NCBI GenBank assembly: GCA_013054445.1
Contig: JAAMPI010001338.1
Coordinates: 1-15,772 of the forward strand
Origin: Cudoniella acicularis
Lineage: Eukaryota > Ascomycota > Leotiomycetes > Helotiales > Helotiaceae
Length of the DNA stretch: 15,772 bases
Direction: 5' to 3'
In this document: positions 1-8,601 of the stretch, in pieces
How positions within the stretch are numbered: the stretch's first letter is position 1
Layout of the letters: every line of letters begins with the position of its first letter
Position numbers and translations under genes: made by a program
Notes under the pieces: generated by a model
What the model saw: only the letters and a program-made list of their open reading frames with translations
What the model was told of the DNA's origin: nothing
The model's database searches: none

Positions 1-2
1 AA

Positions 3-293
3 GAGGTATAAGAGATACTAGCGTCTAAGCTATAGCGTAAGACCTTCTTTTATAGAGCTACCTAAATAGGCTACGATAAAGACCTAAATTAATACTCTAC
101 TTCGGACTTTAAATACTTATCTTATAAGCTACGAGAGTTTTACCTATAATATCTAATATAACTAGGACCTCTTAAGAAGCTAGTAGAATAGATTAAGGTA
201 TAGGAAGAGGGTTAAGACTCGTATAACGAACTAGACGGCGATATAGTACTCTTTATACGCTTAAGGGTAAGCTTTTTTAAAAGGGGGGGATAA
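3..293 (+). pseudogene. Ty3/gypsy pol 3' end with decayed chromodomain
   Basis: One reading frame starting at position 3 still shows the skeleton of the chromodomain and C-terminal tail of a fungal chromovirus polyprotein. It reads EV-x-EILASKL, then SDFKY and YKLREF, and ends SFFKRGG followed by TAA at 291-293. In-frame TAA/TAG codons sit where tryptophan or glutamine is expected in this family, as RIP would produce. The chromodomain of such elements targets integration to heterochromatin. The gene continues off the left edge, so protease, reverse transcriptase and integrase are not visible. It is non-functional. The family assignment rests on the conserved residue spacing plus the adjoining polypurine tract and LTR. 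Confidence 0.6.
279..290 (+). other. Polypurine tract of LTR retrotransposon
   Basis: AAAAGGGGGGGA lies directly before the LTR and overlaps the end of the pol frame. This is the usual plus-strand priming site of LTR elements and supports calling the following sequence the 3' LTR. Confidence 0.7.
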
Positions 294-543
294 TATTATA
301 GACCTAGTTTAACGCGTCCCCTTTACTTAACGCGTCCCCCTTACCTAACGCGTCTCTCCTTATTACGTGTCTTAGTCCGTACTAGACTTACCTCTTATAT
401 ATAAGGCCCTTTTAGGGCTACCTCTCTTCTTCTCTCCTTAGCTTAGTTTCTTCGATAATATAATACCTTTTTATAAATACGTCTTACGTAACGTTAGGGC
501 CTTCGTGCCTTTATAGAGCTATAATAAGATCTAGATAATATTA
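291..543 (+). repeat. 3' LTR of RIP-mutated Ty3/gypsy element
   Basis: The segment starts immediately after a polypurine tract and is bounded by the palindrome TAATATTA at both ends (291-298 and 536-543). This fits a TG...CA-bounded LTR after CpA/TpG to TpA change. It is 253 bp long. Near its start lie three tandem 18-bp units beginning TAACGCG (310, 328 and 346). A TATA-like TTATATATAAGG at 395-406 is a plausible U3 promoter. The partner LTR and the target duplication would lie left of the window, so the boundaries are inferred from structure only. Confidence 0.65.
310..363 (+). repeat. Three 18-bp tandem units in the LTR U3
   Basis: Three consecutive 18-bp units start with TAACGCGTC at 310, 328 and 346. 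The last is the most diverged. Tandem units in U3 are often enhancer-like in LTR elements; that role is inferred here. Confidence 0.7.
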
Positions 544-1910
544 CGAGAGCGCGAGAGGCTAAAGCTATCCTAGTAAAGCTAATTACGATCTATTTTTAAC
601 TACTAGTCGTATATATCTAGTTGTTTTATTCTTAGCCGTTATCTATATATTAGAAATTAATATAAAGCTTTCGTATTAAACAGCGGTACGCTAAAGGCGT
701 TATTAATCTAGTAGTGACTCGAGAGTCTTAGAATAGCCTTTAGAATATCTTATACTTAGTCTTATCCGCTTTTCTAGTAGCTAAAACTAGAATACGAAGT
801 AACGGCTAATCTCGAAGACTTAAGCCTAGATATTTAACTTTAACGGGTAGTATTTTAAGAGCTCTAATAAAATTTAGGTTAATTATTATATCTACGCTAT
901 TATTTATCTATTATTAGGTTTAATCTTACGATTTTAAAACTATTATATTTCTAGTATTATTTATAAGCTATATATCGGTATATTACGGGATTTTTACTTC
1001 GATATCGCTAGGCTTTAGATATTTTATTTATTCTTATATTAAAGCCTTTCTATACTAACCCTTTTCTAGACTTACGCTTCGGAAGCCCGAAGCTTAAGTT
1101 AAAACGTACGAAAGACTTAGAAAGTATAAAGATAATAATAGAGCTATTATCTAATATTATAAGCCTTATAATACTTTATATTCTATTAAATTTAGTTAGC
1201 TAATTAACCGAAATACTTAGATTAGCCCGTATAATAGTCTATTCGATTTTAAATCCTAGTAGGCGTAAGTTAATATATTAAGTCTTAAACTATAGTTTAT
1301 TTAGTTTTAGACTTTATAAATATACTAAGGTTAATAAAAGATTTATAACTAATAAAGGCGAGGGTACGAAAGCCTTTCTTATAGCGTTACGACGTAAGTA
1401 AGACTTTTAAAAATAATCTATAAAAGACGATTAAGCCCTATTAGGATTAACCGGCTCTAATATATCTTATCTCTATTAGAGGCTTAAATCGATATATATA
1501 TCCGGTTTATTAAAGAATATTATATATATCTAAACGTTATATATCTCTTCGTATCTCGATATTTAATAAGAGTTAATATTTTATATATAAGACGTATTAA
1601 TAGATATAATTAACGCTTTTCTTATTTTATTTCTTTCGCTGTTAGATAAACTCTCTTTTATTATTACTAATAGTTTTATATCTATTATATTAATATATCT
1701 CTATATATTAATAGTACGAATAAGCTAGATAAGATCGATACTAATAATAGTAATTTAGTTCTCGTTTTATTTAACTTATCTTATATTATAAAATATTTAT
1801 TTCTATTATTATATATAAACTAGTATCTATAACTCTATAAGCTAAATACGGAATATCGTTATTCTTATTAACGATATAATATTAATTAGCCTTAATATAT
1901 AAAGGATTCG

Positions 1911-2177
1911 TATTTTATAATATTTATTAGCCGATTATTATTAATTATAAAAAGCTTTATCGAGAGATTAACGTTTATATTTATAATAGTAATTTAAATT
2001 ATTTTTAACTAATAATAATAATAGATACGAGAAAATCTTTAAATAATTAAAAAATCTTAAAAAACTTAGTCGCGACTAAATTTTAAAAACTAATAACTAA
2101 AATTAAAGATATAAAATCGAATTTAAAAAACTAAATAACTAATATCTAAAAATATAAAAGACTATATAAATATCTAT
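1911..2177 (+). repeat. Degenerate direct repeat, copy 1
   Basis: This is the first of two collinear copies of a roughly 270-bp AT-rich unit. Shared anchors include TATTAGCCG (1925-1933), a 24-bp exact match at 2101-2124, and an ending of ACTATATAAATA followed by CTATAG. The second copy lies about 660 bp downstream in the same orientation. The identity of the element is unknown; both copies are RIP-mutated and have no open frame. Confidence 0.6.
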
Positions 2178-2574
2178 AGTCTATATTTATATTTATAGAT
2201 ATCTAATCGCTAGGCTCTCTTAGCCGTATAATATAAACAGCTTTTAAGATATAATATAGAATAATCTAATAATTATTATTAACGTTATAATAGCCTTTAA
2301 TATAATATTTTTTCTTTTTTATTATTATTTTATAAAGGGTTAAAAGGAGTATATATCTTTATAATAGTTAATAATTACTATTCGGTCTTTAGAATCTTTT
2401 AGAATAGTTATATATTATTTATATAATAAATAGCGCGAAATATATTTATCGTTACTTATAGATTTTTATTAAGAGAGTAGAAGAAATAGTTCAAGACGCC
2501 TAGTTACTTTCTTTAGCGCTACGAGACGACCTACGAGCTATATAGCTCTTATATTAGCGTAAGAAGGTATTTAC

Positions 2575-2847
2575 GTCTTATAATATCTATTAGCCGGTTA
2601 CTATTTATTATAAAAAAGCTTTACTTAAATAGGATTTATATTTATAATCGTTAACTTAAAATCTTTAAAAAATAAATTAAGATATAAGAAAATCTTATAA
2701 ATAATTAAAAAGTCTTAAGATTTTAGCTAAAGCCGAATTTTAAGAATAAAATAACTAGAATTAAAGATATAAAATCGAATTTCCGAAACTAAATAGCTAA
2801 TATCTAAAAAGTTAAATAAGAAACTATATAAATACCTATAGCTAAAC
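2575..2847 (+). repeat. Degenerate direct repeat, copy 2
   Basis: This is the second copy of the unit at 1911-2177, with the same order of anchors: TATTAGCCG at 2588-2596 and the 24-bp exact match at 2759-2782. The offset of 658-663 bp between anchors is nearly constant, so the match is collinear and not a chance AT-rich similarity. Possible sources are a pair of LTRs, a duplicated non-autonomous element, or two insertions of one family. Confidence 0.6.
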
Positions 2848-3527
2848 TATACTAGTAGATAGTCTTTAACGTCTTTCTTTACGTAACGAAAAACCCTACG
2901 TAACGAAAAAACTTTATAATATAAAAAGCTTAAATTTCTATTACGTAGATATATAAAAGTATATTTTAGTTTTTTATAATTTTAAACTATTTTTATATAA
3001 GACCTCGATTTATACTTTTAAAAATTATTATATCTTAGAATTTCGTCGATTATTTTATTAGAGGTATTAGAAGTTAGTATAACTATTATCCCTTATTATA
3101 TTACGATATTCGAACTATTTTTAAAATTCGGAGTTATAATACGAAACCTATATAAAACTAAAATAAAGCCTTAAAGTTTTAAAACATAAAGTATAAGAAA
3201 ACCTATCTACCGAATTTATCCGGATAGAGTAGAGGTATATTTATACGCCCGTACTAAGAATCTTAATAAGCGAGAAAAATAATTAGTATTTTATTTATAG
3301 CTTTACTCGTTATATTTATAAAGTATAATATACCACGTGAAATAAGGCGGTGCTCCGTATAGCGGTGTTCTAGAAGCTTCTACGAGCTGCTACGTATCCT
3401 CTCCGAGGGCTGTTACTACTTAGTCGCTATTCTATCTCTAACTAAGCCTCTAATACGGTAAGGTACTAAGTCTTTATATTCCTCTATAAGTTACCGTACT
3501 ACTCGTGCCCGTGTAGTAGCGTCCTAG

Positions 3528-5270
3528 CTAGAAGAATCTCAGACATACGATACTAGATCCAGACGCCGCGGAGTTCCTTTGTCTACCCTTTATCATCAGG
3601 AGCATAGACGGCGTCCGAGAAAAGCGAAGGCCGAAGCCCAGCAGTATCTCACTCTATTGGAAGAGAGAGCCCTAGACAAGTATGTGAAACTAATAGCAGA
3701 TCTCGGGACCCCTCTACGAATCAAATATATTCGATCACTTGCCTTTTGTATCGCCCGTAAGCGTTCAACAACGAAAGCGGTTAACCCTCCAGGCAAGAAC
3801 TGGGCCTAAGGGTTTCAGAAGCGTCACTCCTCACTTAAATCACGAAAAATGAAAGCAATAGACTGGAAACGGCACGAACACAATATATATGATAAAATAA
3901 TACGGTGGTTTGAAATCATCAAAGAGGTATTAGAGGACCCTACTGTTTTGCCAGAAAATACCTATAATATGGACGAGACGGGAGTGATGCTATCTATGCT
4001 TAATTCCATCAAAGTCCTTGTACGAAGGGAAGACCCGCGAGACTATAGAGGCACAATTGTGAAACGAAAGTCGATCACGGCTATTGAATGTATCAGTGCA
4101 GACGGTAGAGTTTTGTCTCCTATGATTATATGGCCGGCTACTACTCTTCGAGATAATTGGCACACGTTTGAAACTCCCGGGTGGCATTATACATGCTCCG
4201 AGACCGGATACACTAACTCCAAGATCAGCTTAGAATGGCTCAAACTTGTATTTGATCCCCAAACTAAAGAACAGGCAAAGGGAAAACCGCGGGCATTGAT
4301 TAGCGATGGTTTTGGATCACACGAAACTCTTGAAATCCAGGAGTTTTGTTTCGATAACAATATTCTTCTCTGCCGTATTCCTTCTTACAGTTCTCACAAG
4401 CTTCAGCCTTGTGACCTTACGGTGTTTCCATCTTTAAAGGATGCCTATCGTGAGGAGGCTGACCAGCTTTACCAAGGAGGTGAAAGGACGATCAATAACG
4501 AACATTTTGTTTATATGTATGCTCCGGCACGAGAAAAGGCGTTTACGAAACGAAATATCACGTCTGGATGGGCTGCCAGTGGTCTGGTGCCTTTTAATCC
4601 AGACAGAGTCCTTAGAGTTACACCAAAGCCTCCCCCCCTCTCTCAAGAAACTGATTCGAGAATAAATGGGATACAGGTAGATTCTTCTCAGAACGAAATC
4701 TTACAAACGCCTGTGACGCCAGTGTCAGCAGAAGCTTTTGTATCGTTGTATAATCAGATTGAACAAAATATTCACACTGAACCGGGCACGTCCCGGCTAC
4801 AGAAATGGGTACAGAAGCTTGCCAACGCCGGCCAGTCAACTTTTGCGGAATGTGCCCTCTTGCAAGATCAAAATCAGCTCTTAAGAAAACTAAACAACCA
4901 AGCCAAGGTTCGCCGTTCAACCAAATCAACTATACTTGCGAGGGGGGAAGGAAAGGTCATGAGCTTTGAGGACATCATTGCGGCACGAGTAGCGCGTGTG
5001 GAAAAGGATGTCATCAAGGGCAAGGGAAAACGTGGTCGAAAGCGTAAGAGTGTTGCGCTAGAGGCAGGTGAGCCAGATGCAGAGGCAGAGCCGGGGCCAG
5101 AAGTAGCGCGTACCGCGAAGGAGGTCATCAAAGGCCAGGGGAAACGCGGTCGGAAGCGTAAAATTGCTGTGTGTGAGGCAGATGAGCCAGTGCCGGCGCC
5201 AGAGCCAGAAGCGGCGCAGATAATCAATGTGCCAGGGCCATGGAGGGCACCGGTTGCGCGGATGATATGA
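3528..5270 (+). pseudogene. pogo/Fot1-type DDE transposase pseudogene
   Basis: This is a cut-and-paste transposase of the pogo/Fot1 branch (CENP-B-type HTH plus DDE_1 endonuclease). A helix-turn-helix part (GVPLSTLYH, then an AQQYLT..EE.AL motif) runs from about 3570 to 3806. The frame is interrupted by TAA at 3807-3809, within KNWA-stop-GFQKRH, and continues unbroken to 5270. Counting from the ATG at 3849, the catalytic aspartates are D42 (YNMDETG), D153 (SDGFGSH) and D189 (QPCDL). The last two are 35 residues apart, as in this family. The C-terminus is lysine/arginine-rich and duplicated. No ATG exists at the expected N-terminus, and further in-frame stops occur upstream (TAG 3525-3527, TAA 3459-3461). 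All three stops fit CAG/CAA changed to TAG/TAA by RIP. A shorter product from 3849 (473 aa) would keep the catalytic core but lose the DNA-binding part. I found no terminal inverted repeats. Confidence 0.85.
4989..5216 (+). repeat. Tandem 114-bp duplication encoding basic tail
   Basis: Two in-frame 38-residue units (residues 381-418 and 419-456, counting from the ATG at 3849) each read VAR..K-x-VIKG-x-GKRGRKRK followed by an acidic E/P/A-rich stretch. The GKRGRKRK core resembles an AT-hook or nuclear localisation signal. The copies have diverged at synonymous and non-synonymous sites, so the duplication is not recent. Confidence 0.85.
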
Positions 5271-5630
5271 GATTGTTATACGAAAGATGGGAACCGTTTC
5301 TTTTCTTTAGAGTTCGGATTTGGATTTCGAAAGTAGGAGTGATATAGTCGGATATAATTAATGTTCGTAGCATTTGCGGCGTACAGTAATAAGTTAGAAG
5401 ATGGAGTTATGGTTTACCTGCAAGTCATTAGCAAACAGTCTTTGTATCACGGCCGGGCTTTTGAACTCAAATCAGTAGCTGCATCTCCCTTTGCCAGTAG
5501 CATCCCAACATGTGCCCTATTCTCTTCAATCCGACCAATCCTGTCCAGGTGACAGACTCTTAAGGTTTTGAGAGAAGCTCGCCATAACAAGAGTTACAAC
5601 GAAGGTCGTCCCATTGGTTTTGGTTTGTAG
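5271..5630. other. Intergenic sequence, no gene recognised
   Basis: The sequence has normal base composition and is downstream of the transposase. The longest open frame (63 codons, 5361-5552, +) shows no recognisable domain. I looked here for the 3' terminal inverted repeat of the pogo element, as the complement of sequence near 3331-3360, and did not find it. Confidence 0.5.
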
Positions 5631-5819
5631 CTACGAGCTTCGCCGTCTTCTCTTTCTTGCAGCAAAAGGAGTTGAGGAAGAGAGGCGATGCAGTGTCAGT
5701 TCTCCTTTACGATCAAAATCCTTGACAACTACAAATTTGGAGGGTGGTGCTTGGATCTGATCGCTGTCCTTTTGAGGAACAGCAGAGTTCTCGTGGCTGC
5801 TGCCAGATTCAGAAGCCAT
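5631..5819 (-). pseudogene. Small ORF, possible 5' fragment of a BTB-like gene
   Basis: This 62-codon ORF starts MASESGSS and includes KFVVVKDFDRKGELTL. That run resembles the segment entering the first strands of the fungal BTB/POZ fold, where a VG.E...F.VH pattern should follow. Instead the frame runs into an arginine-rich end and stops. The start context and upstream sequence recur at 7186-7207, so this may be the 5' end of a multicopy gene family, cut short here. It could also be a chance ORF. Function is not assignable. Confidence 0.3.
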
Positions 5820-5827
5820 AGTTCAGT
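5806..5827. repeat. 22-bp direct repeat, copy 1
   Basis: This 22-bp sequence (beginning GATTCAGAAGCC) is identical to 7186-7207. Weaker similarity continues to the right for about 50 bp. It covers the ATG and the sequence just upstream of the minus-strand MASESGSS ORF. Confidence 0.8.
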
Positions 5828-6183
5828 ATTGATTGGTGTAACGGTAGAAGTGTAAGCCGGTACTCAGTTGTGATCGTAGCGAAAGGTTTCGAAATGTAAA
5901 AGTTAGGAAAACGAAAGCGGTTTTTAGAATACACAAGGGAGCTGGCTTCGCCGTGCACCTTCTTGTTGGCGCGGAGAAGTGCTGGACAGAGGCCTTCCCG
6001 TTTGGATAGAAGCAGGGAGGGCGGCGAAGAGCAATCGTCCGCTACGAAGTCGATGGGTTCGGAGTGAACAAGGAGTTCCGAATAGATTCTGAGCCGGGTC
6101 TCGATGGCACACTCGAGGAAGTTGAGGCTAGAGACTTGAGAAGGGTTGGCAGGCGAAGGTGGGTTTGCTCGCTCTTTCGCCAT
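5809..6183 (-). CDS. 2EXR/F-box-like fragment, hypothetical protein
   Basis: The 124-residue frame opens with ATG at 6183. Residues about 20-95 match the pattern of the fungal 2EXR/F-box-like N-terminal domain: a leucine-rich FLECAIETRLRIYSELL helix, then LCPALLRANKKVHGEASSLVYSKNRFRF. In complete proteins of this type, several hundred further residues follow. Here similarity stops after about residue 95, and the rest reads through the presumed 5' region of the neighbouring MASESGSS ORF. I infer a truncated gene copy. Its start faces that of the plus-strand gene at 6359, leaving about 175 bp for a shared promoter region. These proteins are of unknown function. Confidence 0.55.
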   Translation of the reverse strand: MAKERANPPSPANPSQVSSLNFLECAIETRLRIYSELLVHSEPIDFVADDCSSPPSLLLSKREGLCPALLRANKKVHGEASSLVYSKNRFRFPNFYISKPFATITTEYRLTLLPLHQSILNYGF

Positions 6184-6358
6184 GCTGAGTTGTCGGGCGG
6201 TCGCCAGGGCTGGTGGGGGCCGCGTGCGCAGATTCAGTTTGTGCTCGCTAGCAGCGTTGGTCGGTACGTCTGCGGCTCTACTGCATCCCCGTCATCAACT
6301 TTGTTCTTTTCGCGTCATCATCAGACTTGCGACCTCATCAAACGACGACTGCAACAAA

Positions 6359-6986
6359 ATGGTACGGCTAAGAGATGTCCAGGGCAGGGTTTACAAATTC
6401 AAGAGCAAGTCAGAATGCTTGGGTTTGGGCTTGCTTACTCTCGATGTCACAGATGTCGTGCGCAGCCACATGGTCCTCGTCCTGGACGTTGTGCCAGGAA
6501 AGCTGGATCATGTAAAAGTCATGACGGTAGGTGCTTAAAGTTCAATAGGCATCTGCTAATGCCCTTAGATTACCTCGACATTAACGAATAACGGCGACTA
6601 CGTCCCCATCTCGCCAACACCAAAGAAGGGCTATCCAATTCAACTTCTATTTCGAAACTCCCTTCAATGGTATCGTGGAGACGTTGCACTATTTATTCCG
6701 ATATTGCCAAAGTATTCATACTTGAAGATTGACTCATACTACGAGGTACTAATACAAATGTTAGACGAGCATAAAGATAACTCGGAGAATCCTTTTATGA
6801 TCTGCCCAAAACATCGAGGAGGTCTGGGAGAGCTTCGGGACTACATTCGACGTCGTGATTCGGTTCGCGGACAAGAGAAGCTACCTCGGACGACAGAGGG
6901 TCAAGTGGCAGACGGTGTTTAACAAGACTCGTTCTGTTAAACCTTTCAAATCCTCTCACCCGAACTACTCCCTGACAAGCCGGTAG
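6359..6986 (+). pseudogene. Conserved hypothetical gene, one intron, frameshifted
   Basis: Exon 1 (6359-6526, 56 aa) starts at ATG in the context CAACAAAATGG, preceded by a plausible 5' UTR. The intron at 6527-6568 (42 nt) has GTAGGT...TGCTAAT...TTAG, and the reading frame meets TAA at once if it is not removed. Exon 2 starts at 6569 and reads ITSTLTNNGDYVPISPTPK and later KYSYLKIDSYYEV. The frame ends at 6922, but from about 6808 the next frame carries better coding sequence (EEVWESF, FDVVIRFADKRSYLG, KWQTVFNK) to TAG at 6984-6986. A small indel at the A-run 6808-6811 would join them. I therefore call a frameshifted gene or a sequencing slip. No domain of known function is recognised. An upstream in-frame ATG at 6146 is less likely as the start. 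Confidence 0.5.
6527..6568 (+). other. Spliceosomal intron (42 nt) in hypothetical gene
   Basis: It has donor GTAGGT, branch-like TGCTAAT and acceptor TTAG. Its removal joins two open frames (VKVMT and ITSTL) in phase 0, and an in-frame TAA lies inside it. Confidence 0.6.
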
Positions 6987-7185
6987 TTCGGTACCACATT
7001 GCAGGATACCCGCGGATATGTGTCTGGTTCACGACCAGATGACGTCCAGCTTTGTTTGATGAGGCTGTCGACGTAGGGCTATATAATACGGGATCATCCG
7101 GTATGATTTAGTCGGATAGAAGGTTACGAGATTCACATGCAAGAGTCGAGTGGGATAAGTGGTTACACCGATAGGCTTGTTGTGG

Positions 7186-7207
7186 GATTCAGAAGCCATA
7201 GTTCAGT
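7186..7207. repeat. 22-bp direct repeat, copy 2
   Basis: This is an exact copy of 5806-5827, in the same orientation and 1380 bp away. The similarity to the right is interrupted by an 11-bp tandem expansion. Confidence 0.8.
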
Positions 7208-7210
7208 GTC

Positions 7211-7238
7211 GATTAGGTGCCGATTAGGTGCCGATTAG
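7211..7238. repeat. 11-bp tandem repeat, 2.5 units
   Basis: GATTAGGTGCC occurs at 7211 and 7222, with a partial third unit GATTAG at 7233. It is absent from the otherwise similar sequence after 5827. Confidence 0.85.
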
Positions 7239-7445
7239 AATAGAAGTATAGGCCGTACGAAGTTGCTCACACTAGCGATTGTCTGGCGATTAGTAGTGAC
7301 AGAATATAATTATTTAGAACGTTTGTTAGCACTCCCTTTGGATAAACCGCACCTAGGGTGAGTGGTTGTTGATTTTAGGCCTAAATTTATACGGCACACT
7401 TACAAGAGGCACTACAGTTCCGTGGAGCACGATCGGCAAATTTCC

Positions 7446-7898
7446 CGGCTGCACCGTGATCAAAGGCATCAGATCCTGCCGGCATATACACAGGATGGCA
7501 TTATGCTCGCGCGCGTATTTTAGGGATCAACAGATACCGCCGTCTTTGAGGATTTCATTGAGCAGTTACTACATCATTGCGGCAGGTGGCCTGAGCCGAA
7601 GTCTGTCCTAATCATGGACAATGCTTCGTTCTATCATTCAACCAGAATTGAGCAGCTATGTAGGGAGGCTGGAGTAAAGTTACTCTATCTGCCGCCCTAT
7701 TCGCCCGACCTGAATCCTATTGAAGAGTTCTTTGCAGAATTGAAGATGTTCATCAAACGGAACTGGCAACGTTACACAGATGATCCCGGACAAGACTTCA
7801 AAGCATTCTTAGAGTGGTGTGTGGTCGCTGTAGGGGCAAGGAAGTTAAGTGCCGAGGGGCATTTCCGACATTCTGGGCTGTCTATAGAAGAACCGTGA
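7446..7898 (+). pseudogene. IS630/Tc1-mariner-type transposase, 3' half
   Basis: This is the C-terminal half of a DDE_3 endonuclease. From 7446 the frame reads RLHRDQRHQILPAYTQDG, is broken by TAG at 7521-7523 (a CAG-to-TAG change is likely), and continues to TGA at 7896-7898. The second catalytic aspartate is in IMDNASF (codon 7617-7619). The third residue is the first glutamate of NPIEEFF (codon 7722-7724). The 34-residue spacing is typical of Tc1/mariner-IS630 D34E enzymes. LPPYSPDLNP is the family hallmark. The part carrying the first aspartate is lost or unrecognisable, and a shift in frame near 7440 is suspected because PWSTIG lies in another frame there. The copy is inactive. Confidence 0.85.
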
Positions 7899-7969
7899 AA
7901 GCAAACCGTACAAATTTAGTCTTAAGAAATCCGCTCTTACTTCAACTGATATTGTTTGGCCCATCTCTT

Positions 7970-8096
7970 GATACAGAGGCGTGTAGAATCGCCTTCCGGA
8001 TTTTTGCGCGCACCTCGACTTTGTCTCCGCACCAATCTGTAGTTCTTGGCACACGCTTTACCTATCTTAGCCTAGCTGCAGTAAGGAGCACCACAT
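7970..8096 (+). repeat. 127-bp inverted repeat, left copy
   Basis: This pairs in inverted orientation with 9731-9857. A gap-free hand alignment gives about 100 of 127 matching positions, with long identical runs such as CCTATCTTAGCCTAG and GTAAGGAGCACC. The GGTGCTCC end points right, away from the IS630-like remnant, so it may be that element's 3' terminal region. It does not look protein-coding despite being open in some frames. Confidence 0.8.
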
Positions 8097-8601
8097 AGAA
8101 TAACCCGCTCAATGCGGGGCTTATGTAATATGTTGGTGCAAAAAATGCTAGTCTCGTCTTGAGACTGAGCAGTTGAACTTCGAAAACAGGCAGTAGAGCA
8201 AGACTCAAAAGTTTCTTTTCTTGTTTTGCAGCCCTTCAACGCTTCTTGATCTACACAACCGGGTATATACGCTATAGTTATTTCATTTCAGCACTATCCT
8301 TTGCTAAGCACGATTTTGGCGCGTCACAAGTTCTTAGCACAAGCCAAACGGCTTCCTTACAATTATTTGGCGTCATTAAATAAATCCTTCCATCTGGCTC
8401 TCAGGTCCTACCGTCCATCCTTCACGCCCTATGTCAAAAATGAGCTGGCTTTCTGGCTCTCGCGCTAAACCAAAGTGGGAAATGGTTCATCCGCACTATC
8501 CGGTTAGCGAAACCACCTCTGCTAAAGTACTGCTCGTAGAGCGATGGTAAAAGAGGTACACCTTGCTCGACAGCATTCAACGGAATTTTGATTTGCTCGA
8601 C
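8097..8601. promoter_or_regulatory. Upstream region of the epimerase gene
   Basis: This 505-bp stretch has no credible gene. It contains two small hairpins: CCCGC-TCAAT-GCGGG at 8104-8118, and AGTCTC...GAGACT at 8150-8166. A TATATA run lies near 8264. It presumably holds the promoter and 5' UTR of the gene starting at 8602, but no specific site can be assigned. Confidence 0.35.

Larger units (their letters stand above)
1..3330. repeat. RIP-mutated AT-rich repeat block
   Basis: The block is very rich in TpA. By eye, the first 300 bases contain no CpA and no TpG at all, and both stay rare to about position 3330, while CpG is retained. That is the footprint of repeat-induced point mutation (CpA to TpA on both strands), known from Pezizomycotina. 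No open reading frame survives. Inside are the end of an LTR retrotransposon (1-543) and a two-copy degenerate repeat (1911-2177 and 2575-2847). Between about 544 and 1910 I recognise no element. A short tandem of ACGTAACGAAAAA lies near 2881-2909. CpA and TpG return stepwise after 3330. Confidence 0.85.
6987..7440. other. Patchwork intergenic sequence, no gene
   Basis: No credible coding frame is present. The stretch holds copy 2 of the 22-bp repeat (7186-7207) and an 11-bp tandem repeat (7211-7238). The left part of the IS630-like element should lie around 7270-7445, but the first catalytic motif of its transposase is not recognisable. Confidence 0.5.

Noticed and set aside
2881..2909. Short spaced repeats resembling a CRISPR-like array
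   Set aside because: There are only two short AT-biased units in a eukaryotic RIP-mutated block; no array structure.
4874..5227. 117-codon minus-strand ORF opposite the transposase tail
   Set aside because: It is a shadow of the duplicated basic tail; the plus-strand frame explains the sequence.
6146..6358. N-terminal extension of the 6359 gene (MAGEGGFARSFA...) as a mitochondrial presequence
   Set aside because: The ATG at 6359 has a better context and starts the conserved-looking part. The extension overlaps the opposing 2EXR-like fragment and looks like 5' UTR.
6746..6764. A second intron in the 6359 gene, suggested by TACTAAT...TTAG
   Set aside because: From the nearest GT it would be only 19 nt. 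Longer versions with upstream donors mostly create stops or do not reach the better downstream frame.
7188..7190. 57-codon minus-strand ORF starting MASES at copy 2 of the 22-bp repeat
   Set aside because: After the shared first residues it has no similarity to the ORF at 5819 and no recognisable features; probably chance.
7814..8098. 94-codon ORF overlapping the IS630-like transposase end
   Set aside because: It is an out-of-frame reading of the transposase 3' end plus the 127-bp repeat. The similar frame at 9731-9857 exists only because the DNA repeat is shared.
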